A DNA stretch of 64,000 nt from positions 35,682-99,681 of the forward strand of contig NZ_MJLZ01000008.1 of the NCBI RefSeq assembly GCF_003666245.1, given 5' to 3'. The notes below the pieces were generated by a model, which was not told where the DNA came from, did no database searches, and saw only the letters and a list, made by a program, of their open reading frames with translations. A program made the position numbers and the translations under genes. Numbering within the stretch: the first letter of the stretch is position 1; each line of letters opens with the position of its first letter. Shown here one piece after another: positions 40,054 to 50,465 of the stretch. The DNA comes from Brenneria alni. GTDB taxonomy: Bacteria; Pseudomonadota; Gammaproteobacteria; Enterobacterales; Enterobacteriaceae.

Positions 40054-41079
40054 TTATAACCATTTACTACGTTTTAACCACCAGGCAACGCCCCCAACCA
40101 ATCCTACCAACATCAGGCAAAAAGTTGCGAACCCCAGGCGTGAATCACCGCCGGGTATCCCTCCCAGATTGACGCCAAATAACCCGGTTAAAAATGTGGT
40201 GGGCAGAAAAACCATCGCCAGAAGCGACATGGTATAAGTTCGCCTATTCATGGCATCCGTCATTAGTGTGGTGACTTCATCGGATAATACGGTCGTGCGT
40301 GCAATGCTGGCATCCAGATCCTCCAGCCCCCTCCCTAACCTGTCGGATATTTCCTGCATTCTGCGCCGGTCATCATCCTGCATCCAGGGCAGTTTTTCTC
40401 CGGAAAGACGCGAAAAAACATCACGCTGCGGCGTCATATAACGCCGCAAAACAATTAATTGTTTGCGGATTAGCGCCAGTTCGCCTTGCTGCGGGATCTT
40501 TTGCTCCAGCAGATCTTCTTCCAGATCGACGATTTTTTCATGTAAATCATCGACAAAATCGCTGGTGTGATCGGTCAGTGATTCGGCGATGGAAACCAAC
40601 CAGCTCCCGCAATCCGTCGGGCCGTGGCCTTCTTTAAGCTCGGTCAGCACTTCATCAATCGCCAAAACCTTACGGCGCCGGGTAGAGATGATCAGCTTGT
40701 CGGTAATAAATATCCGGATGGCAACCAGTTGGTCAGGGCGCGCATTCTCATTCCAATTGATACTGCGCATCGTAATCATTGTGCCATCACCCAGCCGGGT
40801 AACTCTGGGACGCATACTTTCACCCGATAACGCGTCGCGTACGCTGTCCGGCACCAGGCTGGTTTCACTTAGCCAGTGCGCACTGGCAGGCTGTGTGGAG
40901 TCGAGGTGCAGCCAGCAAGGTTTAGTACTATTTACCACGTCATGATCGCCTATTGGTGCGATCCCGCCCTTGCCATCCAACTGATACGCATGAACAGCGC
41001 CGCTATGCTGTAGTTCTTTTCCTGCAAAGGATCCCACATTTGCCTCCAGCGAGGGTTCATTACGCCTCATATAAATCAA
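40054..41079 (-). CDS. zntB: Zinc transporter of the CorA/MIT family
   Basis: A 341-residue inner-membrane protein (E. coli ZntB 327). A large cytosolic domain has [42 protein letters not shown] and [10 protein letters not shown]. Two C-terminal membrane spans (about 285-305 and 318-336) are joined by the [11 protein letters not shown] loop, the GxN selectivity motif. It moves zinc across the inner membrane. The annotated ATG at 41079 overlaps the mppA stop; the ATG at 41070 would also work. It is probably cotranscribed with mppA and ends at the terminator near 39.83 kb. Confidence 0.93.
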   Translation of the reverse strand: MIYMRRNEPSLEANVGSFAGKELQHSGAVHAYQLDGKGGIAPIGDHDVVNSTKPCWLHLDSTQPASAHWLSETSLVPDSVRDALSGESMRPRVTRLGDGTMITMRSINWNENARPDQLVAIRIFITDKLIISTRRRKVLAIDEVLTELKEGHGPTDCGSWLVSIAESLTDHTSDFVDDLHEKIVDLEEDLLEQKIPQQGELALIRKQLIVLRRYMTPQRDVFSRLSGEKLPWMQDDDRRRMQEISDRLGRGLEDLDASIARTTVLSDEVTTLMTDAMNRRTYTMSLLAMVFLPTTFLTGLFGVNLGGIPGGDSRLGFATFCLMLVGLVGGVAWWLKRSKWL

Positions 41080-42692
41080 TGTTTGACGATATACAGCATG
41101 TGGCTATATGCCACGTCCTCAGGGTTGGCGATCGGATAGCCTTTTACCCAGGGTTTAATCAGACGCCCGTTAGTGTATTGATAGATCGACGCAATAGGCG
41201 CCTCTTCCATCAAAATTTGCTCCGCCCGGTTGTAATCGGCATTCAAGGCCTGAGCGTTGGTTTGATTACCCGCTTCTTTCATTAAACGGTCATAGTCGGC
41301 ATTTTTAAATCGTGCGATGTTGCCACTGTGCTGTGAGGTTAATAACGACAAAAAGGTGGACGCTTCATTGTAATCCCCTACCCAGGAAGCCCGCACCACG
41401 TCAAAATTACCGCTGTTACGGCTATCAATATACGTTTGCCACTCCTGATTGGTTAAACGCACATCAACCCCTAATTTTGTTTTCCACATCGATGCAACCG
41501 CAATGGCTATTTTCTGGTGGCTTTCCGAGGTGTTATACAGCAACGATAGCTTAAGCGGTTTGCCGGGGCCGTACCCCGCAGCAGATATCAACGCTTTTGC
41601 CTGCGCATCCAATTCGGCCTGGGAATATTGCTGCAACAGACTCTCTGTCGGTTCAAATCCGGCGGTCACATCCGGCGTAAAGTGATAAGCCGGTTTTTCA
41701 CCGGTTCCCAACACTTTTTCCGCAATGACTTTGCGGTCAATCGCGTAAGAAAGCGCTTTCCGTACCCGAACATCGTTGGTTGGCGGCCGCTGGGTGTTAA
41801 ATGCGTAGTAATAGGTTCCCAGTTGTTCAGGCGTATAGACCTGACCAGGCAACGCTTTCAACAGCTTCTGGTACATATTTTTGGGAAACGATTCAGTAAT
41901 GTCGATATCGCCGGATAAATAACGTTTTGTCGCGTTCGATTCCTGATTAATCGGAACGAAAGTCACTTTCGTCAACCGGGTATTTGCGTGATCCCAATAA
42001 TATTCATTAGCCGCCAGCACCAGTTTTTCGTTTACCACCCGCTGTTGCAGTTTAAATGCGCCGTTCCCCACCAGATTGCCGGGTTTTGTCCAGTCGTCAC
42101 CGTATTTTTCCACCGTGGCCTGATGAACCGGAAACAGGCTGAAATTTGCCAGCAGGCTGACAAAATAGGGCACGGGTTTATTGAGTTGTACTTTCAGCGT
42201 ATGGTCATCAACCGCAGTTACCCCCAGCTTATCCGTCGGCATTTGACCATTGATAATCTGTTCGGCATTCATCATTCCCGCCAGACGGGCAAACCAGGCA
42301 AAAGGCGAGGTATTTTCCGGCGCAACCAGACGACGCCAACTGTATACAAAATCCTTTGCCGTAACCGGATCGCCGTTTGACCAGCGAGCATCATTGCGTA
42401 AGGTAAACGTGAAGGTGCGGTTATCGTTGGTTTGCCAGCCTTGCGCCACGCCCGGCACAATGTTGCCATTCGCATCCTGATTAACCAGCCCCTCAAACAG
42501 ATCCCGCGAGACCTGCGCTTCCGGCAGCCCTACTGCTTTTATCGGATCCAACGACGCCGGTTCATCCTTAATGTGACGTATAATTTCCTGTTTTTCGGCC
42601 AATATAGTGCCAGCCGGGACTTGCGCTGCGGTGACAGGCTCGGTCACTACGGCGATCAACGCGGCATACAATGCCGAATAACGATAGCGCAT
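41076..42692 (-). CDS. mppA: Periplasmic murein tripeptide-binding protein
   Basis: A 538-residue solute-binding protein of the OppA/MppA group. Signal peptide [25 protein letters not shown] sets the start at 42692; an upstream ATG would bury it. It then has the family segments [51 protein letters not shown] and a full-length two-lobed fold. It binds L-Ala-D-Glu-meso-Dap for recycling, using the Opp membrane channel. The position next to tpx and a short distance from ttcA agrees with MppA rather than OppA. It is divergent from tpx. Confidence 0.88.
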   Translation of the reverse strand: MRYRYSALYAALIAVVTEPVTAAQVPAGTILAEKQEIIRHIKDEPASLDPIKAVGLPEAQVSRDLFEGLVNQDANGNIVPGVAQGWQTNDNRTFTFTLRNDARWSNGDPVTAKDFVYSWRRLVAPENTSPFAWFARLAGMMNAEQIINGQMPTDKLGVTAVDDHTLKVQLNKPVPYFVSLLANFSLFPVHQATVEKYGDDWTKPGNLVGNGAFKLQQRVVNEKLVLAANEYYWDHANTRLTKVTFVPINQESNATKRYLSGDIDITESFPKNMYQKLLKALPGQVYTPEQLGTYYYAFNTQRPPTNDVRVRKALSYAIDRKVIAEKVLGTGEKPAYHFTPDVTAGFEPTESLLQQYSQAELDAQAKALISAAGYGPGKPLKLSLLYNTSESHQKIAIAVASMWKTKLGVDVRLTNQEWQTYIDSRNSGNFDVVRASWVGDYNEASTFLSLLTSQHSGNIARFKNADYDRLMKEAGNQTNAQALNADYNRAEQILMEEAPIASIYQYTNGRLIKPWVKGYPIANPEDVAYSHMLYIVKH

Positions 42693-42914
42693 GATGATTT
42701 GTCTCAGATAATAATGAAATAACTGAATGACATAATAGTCAGAAACCACGACATTGTGTGAGCTGATTGGGAAACTTAATCCCGCCTGGGTTGTCTCTTT
42801 TCATGAGCTACTGGCCTGCATTGAGGATCCACTAAAATTCGGCGTTCGGTCAGTGGCTGGCACAGCAATTTGATTTACCGTTGGTCGCCAGTGAATATTA
42901 CCTTAACGCAAGGG

Positions 42915-42943
42915 TTGCATTGTTGTGCCGTAATTTATATATC
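42915..42943 (+). promoter_or_regulatory. Candidate tpx promoter
   Basis: TTGCAT, 17 bases, TATATC, about 65 bases before the tpx ATG. The 314-base mppA-tpx gap shows no gene. Assignment by consensus only. Confidence 0.4.
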
Positions 42944-43006
42944 AATGTTGCCAGCGTTGCCTTAAACTGAGCAACATGTTAACCACCTGTAATTAAGGAC
43001 GCATAC

Positions 43007-43510
43007 ATGTCACAGAACGTACATTTTCAAGGTAATCCAGTTCCCTTAGCAGGCACTTTCCCCGCAAAGGGCGACAAGGCCAAAGCCTTTACACTGGTTG
43101 CCAAAGACCTGTCAGACGTCTCTCTCAGCAACTATGCTGGTAAACGTAAAATCCTGAACATTTTCCCTAGCATTGATACCGGCGTTTGTGCTGCCTCTGT
43201 ACGTAAGTTTAACCAGTTGGCTTCGGAGCTGGATAACACGGTTGTACTATGTATCTCTTCCGATCTGCCGTTTGCGCAAGCCCGCTTTTGCGGGGCGGAA
43301 GGTCTGAACAACGTGGTGGTGCTGTCCACTCTGCGTGGCGCCGAGTTCAAACAAGACTATGGCGTCGCGGTTGTTGATGGCGCACTGAAAGGTCTGACTG
43401 CACGTGCCGTTGTGGTTCTGGATGAGCATGACAACGTATTGTACAGCGAGCTGGTGAACGAGATCACCACCGAGCCGGATTATGATGCAGCCCTGGCGGT
43501 ACTGAAGTAA
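43007..43510 (+). CDS. tpx: Thiol peroxidase
   Basis: A 167-residue periplasmic/cytosolic atypical 2-Cys peroxiredoxin. Cys61 ([10 protein letters not shown]) is the peroxidatic residue and Cys95 (ARFCGAEG) resolves it; Cys82 is also conserved in enterobacteria. It reduces alkyl hydroperoxides using thioredoxin. There is no signal peptide, as in E. coli. A shared terminator separates it from tyrR. Confidence 0.96.
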   Translation: MSQNVHFQGNPVPLAGTFPAKGDKAKAFTLVAKDLSDVSLSNYAGKRKILNIFPSIDTGVCAASVRKFNQLASELDNTVVLCISSDLPFAQARFCGAEGLNNVVVLSTLRGAEFKQDYGVAVVDGALKGLTARAVVVLDEHDNVLYSELVNEITTEPDYDAALAVLK

Positions 43511-43517
43511 CCGCATG

Positions 43518-43546
43518 AAAAACGGCTGTATTCTCAGCCGTTTTTA
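43518..43546. terminator. Bidirectional terminator between tpx and tyrR
   Basis: AACGGCTG, a six-base loop and CAGCCGTT, flanked by AAAA on the left and TTTT on the right, so it can stop both convergent genes. Confidence 0.85.
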
Positions 43547-45115
43547 TTCATCCTCTTCGCTGGCGGCTTTGCGGTGACTGAGGCCATATTCCCGCAGTTT
43601 GTTGGCAATCGCCGTGTGCGATACCCCTAAACGCTTCGCCAGTTTACGGGTACTGGGATAGGTCTGATATAACCGGGTCAATACCGAGCGTTCGAAACGC
43701 TTGCTGATGTCATCCAGCGATCCTTCCAGCAGCTCTTCACTTTGCGGCATCTCCACCGAAAAAGCGGGCAATTCAATATCCTGCATACGCAGCTTATTAC
43801 CTTCCAACTGCGTCAGCGCACGGTAAAGGGTATTCTTCAACTGTCGAATATTGCCCGGCCAGCCGTACTGCGGCAACAACTGGGGCAGATCGGCTGCCAG
43901 TCTGGGCCGAGGAATCCCCTGCTCATCGGCAAAGCGCGCCACGAACAGTTCCGTCAGCGGCATGATATCCGCCGGGCGTTCGCGCAGCGGCGGCAATGTC
44001 AGAGTCAACACATTGAGACGGTAATAGAGATCTTCCCGAAATTCACCGCGCTGTACCATTTCCAGCAGGTTCTTCTTGGTGGCGCAAATCACCCGCACAT
44101 CCACGTGCATTTCATGATCTTCGCCCACCCGCCGAAATGTACCGTCATTCAGAAAACGCAGCAGCTTGGTCTGCATCTGCGCCGACATCTCGCCGACTTC
44201 GTCCAGCAGCACGGAACCGCCGTTGGCCTGTTCGAAAAAGCCTTTCTTGCCTTCCAGCGCATTCGGATAGGCTCCCGGCGCATGTCCGTAAAGTTCGCTT
44301 TCCATCACCTCATCAGGCAGTGCCGCACAGTTCAGCGCCAGAAAGGGGTTCTTTGCACGGGGGCCGCGTAAATGGCAGGCCCTGGCCAGCATATCTTTAC
44401 CCGTGCCGGTATCCCCGACGATCAACAGCGGCGCATCCAGCATCGCCAGCTTGCGGGCCTGCTCCACCACCTGACGCATTTTAGCGCTGACCGCCACTAT
44501 GTGTTCAAACCCGCTATCATCATTAACCGACAAATCCTGCAATTGCCGCCCCATGCGCACCGCAGACTTGAGCATCACCAGCGCGCCTGCCGTTGAATTC
44601 TTGCCCGCTTCATCTTCCTGATGAATGGGTGTGATTTCCAGCAGAAAATCCTGCCCGCGGATCACCACCCGCTCCGTTACCGGTTTGCCGCCCCGCTCCA
44701 GCCACGCCGTAAAGTTATACCCGGCGATCAGATGCGAAATAGTCAGGTTGCGGATTTTATCAGCCGAGGCATCAAATAAGGTTACCGTCGCAGCATTTAA
44801 CAGCTCAATCTTGCCTTTCATATCGAGTGAAAACACCGGCTCAGGCATAGATTCCAATAGTGCATTCAACGCCCGGTGTTCACGTTCAGAGGGCATAAAA
44901 GCCACGGTACGCACATCACTGACGCTTTCAATACGGCGGATTTCCGCCATCAATATGCGAAAATCATCAAAATCCAACGTAGCGAAATTAAGATAAATAC
45001 GACCAATAGGATCGATTTCCATGCCACGCAAGTCGATATTGCGCGACGCCAGCAGATCCAATAATTCGCGGGCCAGGCCGATACGGTTGGCACAAGAAAC
45101 TTCCAGACGCATCAA
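43544..45115 (-). CDS. tyrR: Transcriptional regulator of aromatic amino acid genes
   Basis: A 523-residue protein (E. coli TyrR 513). N-terminal ACT domain (about 1-75, MRLEVSCANRIGLARELLDLL), a PAS domain (about 78-190), an AAA+ domain with GDTGTGKD Walker A (about 235), and a C-terminal Fis-like helix-turn-helix (TRKLAKRLGVSHTAIANKLREYGLSHRK). As known for TyrR, the sigma-54 contact loop is not GAFTGA but GAYPNA, so it acts with sigma-70. It represses or activates genes for aromatic biosynthesis and transport in response to Tyr, Phe or Trp. Confidence 0.95.
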   Translation of the reverse strand: MMRLEVSCANRIGLARELLDLLASRNIDLRGMEIDPIGRIYLNFATLDFDDFRILMAEIRRIESVSDVRTVAFMPSEREHRALNALLESMPEPVFSLDMKGKIELLNAATVTLFDASADKIRNLTISHLIAGYNFTAWLERGGKPVTERVVIRGQDFLLEITPIHQEDEAGKNSTAGALVMLKSAVRMGRQLQDLSVNDDSGFEHIVAVSAKMRQVVEQARKLAMLDAPLLIVGDTGTGKDMLARACHLRGPRAKNPFLALNCAALPDEVMESELYGHAPGAYPNALEGKKGFFEQANGGSVLLDEVGEMSAQMQTKLLRFLNDGTFRRVGEDHEMHVDVRVICATKKNLLEMVQRGEFREDLYYRLNVLTLTLPPLRERPADIMPLTELFVARFADEQGIPRPRLAADLPQLLPQYGWPGNIRQLKNTLYRALTQLEGNKLRMQDIELPAFSVEMPQSEELLEGSLDDISKRFERSVLTRLYQTYPSTRKLAKRLGVSHTAIANKLREYGLSHRKAASEEDE

Positions 45116-45257
45116 TGGCTACCTTCTTAACAGGTGCGACAGGCTAATAAGCATTGATAATACGCTTTCGTCCTCGCCGGATGAAGTCAGGTGGCAAAAA
45201 AAGTTGACAGCTAACGGGATACCTTTCCATCCGGTAGTGAGCAACGCATCAGATGCG

Positions 45258-46301
45258 TTATCGCGATTTTTGCAATGTCGCTTTCACCTGCCCAATCAGC
45301 TCACGGCGGAAATCGCCCAAACGCGGCTTGTCATCCAGCCAGGGCAGCGGACGGCACAACTCCATTGCCTTGATGCCCAGACGGGCGGTCAGCAGTCCGG
45401 CGCCGATACCTTGCGCCGCCCGGGCTGACAGCCGGGCGGCCAGATCCTGAGACATCCAGTCCATGCCGATCTCCCGCACCAGTTCAGATGCGCCAGCGAA
45501 AGCAATATTCAGCAGCACCAGACGAAAAAGCCGGATGCGGCTGAAATAACCCAGTTCGATGCCATACAGCGCGGCAATACGGTTTATCAGCCGCAAATTT
45601 CGCCAGGCGATAAAGGCCATATCCACCAGCGCCAACGGGCTGACCGCGATCATCAAGGTGGATTCCGCCGCCGAACGGCTGATTTCCCGCCTTGCCTGCT
45701 TATCCAGCACCGGCTGAACCAGGCGGGCATACAGTTCGATCACTTCACGATCGTTATGTGTTTCATGCAGCGAGGCCTGCCAACGCTGCAACGCAGGGTG
45801 TCCGTTATCCAGCCCCGCCTGCCGGGCAAGTTTTTCACAAAACTCCCGCCCGCGCCCGATACCGTGGCTGTGCAGTAAATCACGGGCAATATCGCGCTCT
45901 TCCGCCCGCTGACGCAACCGGTAAAGACGCCGCCATTCAACGGCAACCGATCCCACTCCCGCCACCACAATCAGACCGCCTGCCGTAATCCCCCCCAGCG
46001 CGATCCAGTCCTGCTGTACCCAGGAATTATGCAGGGACTGCACACCCTGGGCGATAGCGCTGACGCCAAACAGCGTCAGCCCAGCCATCACCAAACGCCG
46101 CCACAGACTGCGTTTGGGTCGTAAAGCCGTGCTGACCACCTCTTCGGCCACGCCCTCTTCAGGGACTTCCTGCTCACGGCTGACCGGTGAAAATTGCTCT
46201 GCATCCTGCGCATCAAAAGCCACACTGGCGCGTAACTGAGGCTGAGGTTCCGCAGGGGACGACTTATCAAACGTCATACGCGGTTTCAGTGGTTCGTTCA
46301 T
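45258..46301 (-). CDS. ycjF: YcjF (UPF0283) inner-membrane protein
   Basis: A 347-residue protein with an unstructured Pro/Glu-rich N-terminus, two membrane spans (about 67-87 and 97-117: [40 protein letters not shown]), and a helical cytosolic domain with [41 protein letters not shown]. It overlaps ycjX by 4 bases. In E. coli ycjXF are part of the phage-shock response transcribed by sigma-54. Role unknown. Confidence 0.9.
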   Translation of the reverse strand: MNEPLKPRMTFDKSSPAEPQPQLRASVAFDAQDAEQFSPVSREQEVPEEGVAEEVVSTALRPKRSLWRRLVMAGLTLFGVSAIAQGVQSLHNSWVQQDWIALGGITAGGLIVVAGVGSVAVEWRRLYRLRQRAEERDIARDLLHSHGIGRGREFCEKLARQAGLDNGHPALQRWQASLHETHNDREVIELYARLVQPVLDKQARREISRSAAESTLMIAVSPLALVDMAFIAWRNLRLINRIAALYGIELGYFSRIRLFRLVLLNIAFAGASELVREIGMDWMSQDLAARLSARAAQGIGAGLLTARLGIKAMELCRPLPWLDDKPRLGDFRRELIGQVKATLQKSR

Positions 46302-47695
46302 CGCAATTTATCTCCCAACAAAAACTCCATTACCGTATCCAGCCGGATATGCGGCAAGGGGGTGTCCACGGTCATTTCACGCGGACGAAACTGATCAAAA
46401 TGGAATCCCTGTTGTTGCCAGAACGCCGCGCCCGGCAAACGGGCAGGCACTTCACCCGGATAGACCGTCAAGGGCTGACCATCACTCAGACGATGGCCTT
46501 TCAGCGCCGGTATTTTCTGCCCCTGATGCTCGACGACGCCGCTTTGCGTCGATTGAATCGACGCAATGCCGGCACAATCCATGCTGATGCCTTCAAATGC
46601 AGCGTTCTGCCAGGCTTCCTGTACCAGTTGTTGAAGCAATGACACCAGGTTGGCGTGTTGATCGGCGGTGATGTGATCCGATTTACTGGCGGCAAACATC
46701 AGTTTGTCGATACAGGGTGAGAATAAACGCCGGAACAGCGTGCGTTTACCATAATGAAAGCTTTGCATCAGTTGGGTTAACGCCAGCCGCATATCGTTGA
46801 AGGCATGAATGCCACTGTTCAGCGGTTGCAGGCAATCCACCAGTACAATCTGGCGATCAAAACGGATGAAGTGATGCTTATAAAATCCTTTCACCACCGA
46901 CTGACAGTAATAGTCGAAACGCTGGCGCAGCATACCGATATTGGTTTTGGCATCCGCCTGCACCAGCGTTGCCTCACCCAGTTTATCCACCTGCGGCCAC
47001 GGGAAAAATTGCAGCACCGGCGCACCGGCCAGATCGCCCGGCAGCACAAAACGCCCTGGCTGAATGAAATGCAACCCTTGCTGCTTGCAGCGAACCAAAT
47101 AGTCGGTATAAGCCTGCGCAATTGCGGCCAATTGATTTTCATCGGCAGGCGCCAGCGGATCGAGCGTTTCACACAAAGCCAGCCAGGGTTTGGCCCACTC
47201 GGCGCGATCGCCCTGCAACAGCCCCGCCATCTGCCGTGACCAGCCCAGATAGGTTTGCTCAAGCAGCGGTAAATCCAGCAGCCATTCGCCGGGGTAATCC
47301 ACAATTTCCAGATACAGCGTGGAGGTGTCTTTAAAATGCCGTAGCAGCGAATCATTAGAGCGGTAACGCAGCGCCAGGCGAATTTCACTCACGCCGCGCG
47401 TAGGCCGGGGCCAGTCGGGTGGCTCCCCATATAACGCCGCCATGCCTTCATCATAGGCAAAACGGGGAACACCGAGATCACGCTGCGGTACACGTTTGGC
47501 TCCCAGTAAACGCCCTTCGCGCACTGCGGAAAACAGCGGCAGATGAGCGCCGCTGTGTATGTTCAACAGTTGATTGACAAATGCCGTAATAAAGGCCGTT
47601 TTCCCGCTGCGACTCAGCCCGGTAACCGCCAGGCGCAGATGGCGATCCACACTGCGGTTAACCAGTGAGTTAATCTCATTTTGTAATCGCTTCAT
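46298..47695 (-). CDS. ycjX: YcjX, P-loop ATPase/GTPase-like stress protein
   Basis: A 465-residue protein, matching E. coli YcjX in length when started at ATG 47695 ([44 protein letters not shown]). Walker A is GLSRSGKT (about residues 26-33), and a [13 protein letters not shown] segment follows, like a G3 motif. DUF463 family; reported as an ATP/GTP-binding protein linked to Psp. An in-frame ATG four codons earlier has a very close AAGGAG; either start is possible. Confidence 0.9.
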   Translation of the reverse strand: MKRLQNEINSLVNRSVDRHLRLAVTGLSRSGKTAFITAFVNQLLNIHSGAHLPLFSAVREGRLLGAKRVPQRDLGVPRFAYDEGMAALYGEPPDWPRPTRGVSEIRLALRYRSNDSLLRHFKDTSTLYLEIVDYPGEWLLDLPLLEQTYLGWSRQMAGLLQGDRAEWAKPWLALCETLDPLAPADENQLAAIAQAYTDYLVRCKQQGLHFIQPGRFVLPGDLAGAPVLQFFPWPQVDKLGEATLVQADAKTNIGMLRQRFDYYCQSVVKGFYKHHFIRFDRQIVLVDCLQPLNSGIHAFNDMRLALTQLMQSFHYGKRTLFRRLFSPCIDKLMFAASKSDHITADQHANLVSLLQQLVQEAWQNAAFEGISMDCAGIASIQSTQSGVVEHQGQKIPALKGHRLSDGQPLTVYPGEVPARLPGAAFWQQQGFHFDQFRPREMTVDTPLPHIRLDTVMEFLLGDKLR

Positions 47696-47849
47696 TGGAT
47701 AAATCATGACTCCTTATTATTCAACTGAGGCGAATGATGCGTTTGTATATGAAACCAGGGCGGATTATCGTCCCGGCGTCGGGAAAGAAAATACGACGCG
47801 ATATTATAAGATCGGCGTCGTATGACCATTAGTCAATGAGGCAAAGCGC

Positions 47850-48209
47850 TTAAAGCTGGCGAAAACGGCTCTCGACGCCAAAAGTATCGGAAGTGACGTA
47901 GCGCTCAATGTTGCGCAGGCGCTGTTCGCTGGCATTCAGGGTGGCATCGGCATCATTCAGTAGCTGATTCGGCGTTTGCGGCGGCGATGTCTGATAGCTG
48001 TCCGCTGGCGCTGGCTCAAGAATAAAGCTGAGAATGATATAAGCCAGTATGGTGAAAAAGAACAAGCCGAAGAACATCGACAGTACCACAATCACCCGCA
48101 GCAATTTGACCGGCACATCAAAGTAGCGGGCCAACCCTGCGCAGACGCCTTTCAGCATCCCCTCTTCCGGTATGCGGTATAAGGTTTTACCTGACCATGT
48201 ATGTTTCAT
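47850..48209 (-). CDS. pspC: Phage-shock protein C
   Basis: A 119-residue inner-membrane protein. KTLYRIPEEGMLKGVCAGLARYFDVPVKLLRVIVVLSMFFGLFFFTILAYIILSFIL is the PspC domain with one membrane span. The C-terminal part (LNDADATLNASEQRLRNIERYVTSDTFGVESRFRQL) is the coiled region sensed by PspA. With PspB it detects envelope stress and draws PspA off PspF. The start ATG overlaps the pspB stop (TAATG). The 154 bases to ycjX hold no recognisable pspD. Confidence 0.93.
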   Translation of the reverse strand: MKHTWSGKTLYRIPEEGMLKGVCAGLARYFDVPVKLLRVIVVLSMFFGLFFFTILAYIILSFILEPAPADSYQTSPPQTPNQLLNDADATLNASEQRLRNIERYVTSDTFGVESRFRQL

Positions 48210-48436
48210 TACGATTTTCTCCAGTCCGGATGTTGCGCGTCCAGAATTTCTTCCAGCGCCTGAATACGTTCGCGCATACGTCGGGCATCTTCCGTCAGTC
48301 GCGTCAGACGCTGCATATCGCCTTGTCCCAGTTGAGCATTGTTTTGCTTGCGCTGACTGTAATGTAGCCAAAGCCATATCGGTGCCACAAATAGCATGAA
48401 AATGGTCAGCGGTATGGCAAGAAACAAAGCACTCAT
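48209..48436 (-). CDS. pspB: Phage-shock protein B
   Basis: A 75-residue protein: a membrane span at residues 5-25 (FLAIPLTIFMLFVAPIWLWLHY) and a cytosolic coiled coil (DMQRLTRLTEDARRMRERIQALEEILDAQHPDWRKS). It works with PspC to relieve PspA inhibition of PspF. Start behind AAGGAG. Confidence 0.95.
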   Translation of the reverse strand: MSALFLAIPLTIFMLFVAPIWLWLHYSQRKQNNAQLGQGDMQRLTRLTEDARRMRERIQALEEILDAQHPDWRKS

Positions 48437-48505
48437 TGTGTCTCCTTAATTATTATGTTTACCGTATCGCATGGCTGCCGCCAGCCATGACGACAGCCAG
48501 TCCGG

Positions 48506-49171
48506 TTATTCAACTGGTTTAACTTTAGCCTTAAGCGCCGCCAGTTGCGCACTGATTTCATCATCGGCTTGCAGTTCGGCAAACTGCTGATCCAGCGGTT
48601 TCTGTTTGCCCAGCCCCACGCTTTCTGCTTCCGCTTCCATAGTATCAATGCGGCGCTCGAACTGTTCAAATCGCGCCATCGCTTCGTCCAGTTTACCGCT
48701 GTCCAGTTGACGGCGCACATCACGTGATGAAGACGCCGCCTGATGACGTAGCGTCAACGCCTGCTGACGGGCACGGGTTTCGCTCAGTTTATTTTCCAGT
48801 TCGCCAATTTCACGCTTCATCCGCTCCAGAGTTTCATCCACGTTTTCCGCTTCATGCTGCAATATTGCAATCAGGTCCGTCATTTTCTGTTTTTCAATCA
48901 GCGCGGCACGGGCCAGATCGTCTTTGTCTTTACGTAAGGCCAGTTCCGCTTTTTCCTGCCATTGCGCCTGTTGCGATTTGGCTTGCTCAATGCGACGAGC
49001 AATCTGTTTCTTTTCCGCCAGCGCCCGTGCAGAAGTGGATCGAACCTCTACCAACGTATCTTCCATTTCCTGGATCATCAGCCGCACCAGCTTTTGCGGA
49101 TCTTCGGCCTTATCCAGCAACGAATTGATGTTGGCATTCACGATGTCGGCAAAACGAGAAAAAATACCCAT
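48506..49171 (-). CDS. pspA: Phage-shock protein A
   Basis: A 221-residue coiled-coil protein of the PspA/IM30 (ESCRT-III-like) family: [55 protein letters not shown], then continuous helix. It restrains PspF in the cytosol and assembles on stressed inner membrane to preserve the proton gradient. ATG 49171 is the known start; an ATG two codons upstream is unlikely. It is first in the operon under a sigma-54 promoter. Confidence 0.96.
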   Translation of the reverse strand: MGIFSRFADIVNANINSLLDKAEDPQKLVRLMIQEMEDTLVEVRSTSARALAEKKQIARRIEQAKSQQAQWQEKAELALRKDKDDLARAALIEKQKMTDLIAILQHEAENVDETLERMKREIGELENKLSETRARQQALTLRHQAASSSRDVRRQLDSGKLDEAMARFEQFERRIDTMEAEAESVGLGKQKPLDQQFAELQADDEISAQLAALKAKVKPVE

Positions 49172-49256
49172 AATCAAATCCTCTTAATGATTTACAGCGT
49201 CTGATTACGCCTGATTTATTATCACCACCCGTCAGTAGCGATATGGTTATAGCTAT

Positions 49257-49272
49257 ATCAATAAACATGCCA
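49257..49272 (-). promoter_or_regulatory. Sigma-54 promoter of pspA
   Basis: Minus strand TGGCAT-N5-TTGAT, with GG at -24 and TTG at -12, about 85 bases before pspA. It resembles the E. coli pspA promoter. PspF sites and IHF binding would lie in the AT-rich stretch to the right (49275-49390). Confidence 0.7.
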
Positions 49273-49391
49273 ACTTTTCTAAACACATAACCAATTGAAA
49301 AATATGAGTTGTTAAATTTTGACTATTTTTCAATACCCGCTAGATTAGTCAAATAAGCTAACTATTAGTAAAAATCACACGGTGAAGGTCG

Positions 49392-50387
49392 ATGGCACAG
49401 GAAAAAGAGAATTTATTGGGGGAAGCCAACAGCTTTCTTGAAGTGCTGGAGCAGGTTTCACAACTGGCGCAGCTCAATAAGCCGGTGCTGGTCATTGGCG
49501 AACGCGGCACCGGTAAAGAACTTATCGCCAGCCGTCTTCACTATCTCTCCCCCCGCTGGCAAGGCCCCTTTATTTCACTGAACTGCGCCGCGCTGAATGA
49601 AAATCTGCTGGACTCTGAACTGTTTGGTCACGAAGCGGGGGCATTTACCGGTGCGCAGAAGCGTCATTTGGGACGGTTTGAACGCGCCGACGGCGGCACG
49701 CTGTTTCTGGATGAACTGGCCACCGCGCCCATGCTGGTTCAGGAGAAACTGCTGCGGGTGATTGAATATGGCGTGTTGGAGCGCGTCGGCGGCGGTCAAT
49801 CGCTACAGGTGGATGTGCGGCTGGTATGCGCCACCAATGACGATCTGCCCGCGCTGGCGGCCAGCGGAAAGTTCCGCGCCGACCTGCTGGACAGGCTGGC
49901 GTTTGATGTCGTGCAATTGCCGCCGTTACGCGAGCGCCAGCAGGACATCATGCTACTGGCGGAGCATTTCGCCATTCAGATGTGCCGCGAATTACATCTT
50001 CCGCTGTTTCCCGGCTTCACCCCCCATGCCCGCGACACGCTGATAAATTATGGCTGGCCAGGAAATATTCGTGAGTTGAAGAATGTGGTGGAGCGTTCGG
50101 TTTACCGACACGGCAGCAGCGATCGGGCACTGGATACCATTATTGTTAATCCGTTTCATAAAACGGCCAAGCCCGCCGAAACCACCGCTGAAGCGGCGCT
50201 GACGGATGGACTACCCAACTTCCCGCTGGATATGAAAGAGTGGCAACGCACACAGGAACAAACACTGCTGGAACAAGCGCTGGCCAGGGCACGGTTCAAT
50301 CAGCGTAAAGCCGCCGAGTTGCTGGGGCTGACCTATCATCAGTTACGCGGCTTGCTGAAAAAACATGGCATCAGCGTCAATGAGTAA
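49392..50387 (+). CDS. pspF: Sigma-54 activator of the psp operon
   Basis: A 331-residue enhancer-binding protein without a receiver domain. AAA+ with Walker A GERGTGKE (about 38-45), the sigma-54 loop GAFTGA (HEAGAFTGAQKR), Walker B GGTLFLDEL, and a C-terminal Fis-type helix-turn-helix (RKAAELLGLTYHQLRGLLKKHGI). It activates pspA and is inhibited by PspA. Divergent from pspA. Confidence 0.96.
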   Translation: MAQEKENLLGEANSFLEVLEQVSQLAQLNKPVLVIGERGTGKELIASRLHYLSPRWQGPFISLNCAALNENLLDSELFGHEAGAFTGAQKRHLGRFERADGGTLFLDELATAPMLVQEKLLRVIEYGVLERVGGGQSLQVDVRLVCATNDDLPALAASGKFRADLLDRLAFDVVQLPPLRERQQDIMLLAEHFAIQMCRELHLPLFPGFTPHARDTLINYGWPGNIRELKNVVERSVYRHGSSDRALDTIIVNPFHKTAKPAETTAEAALTDGLPNFPLDMKEWQRTQEQTLLEQALARARFNQRKAAELLGLTYHQLRGLLKKHGISVNE

Positions 50388-50402
50388 GTTTGTTATCAAA
50401 CT

Positions 50403-50424
50403 CAGCCAGCACCGAGGCTGGCTG
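50403..50424. terminator. Hairpin between pspF and the cellulase gene
   Basis: CAGCCAGC-ACCGAG-GCTGGCTG, a perfect eight-base stem without a T-run. It is between two convergent genes. The same AGCCAGC/GCTGGCT stem recurs at 52140-52159. Confidence 0.5.
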
Positions 50425-50465
50425 CAATCCTATTGCGACCAATATTATATTCGTCTTTTATTCGG

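Noticed and set aside
47696..47849. pspD between pspC and ycjX
   Set aside because: No ORF of suitable length or sequence is present; pspD appears to be absent.
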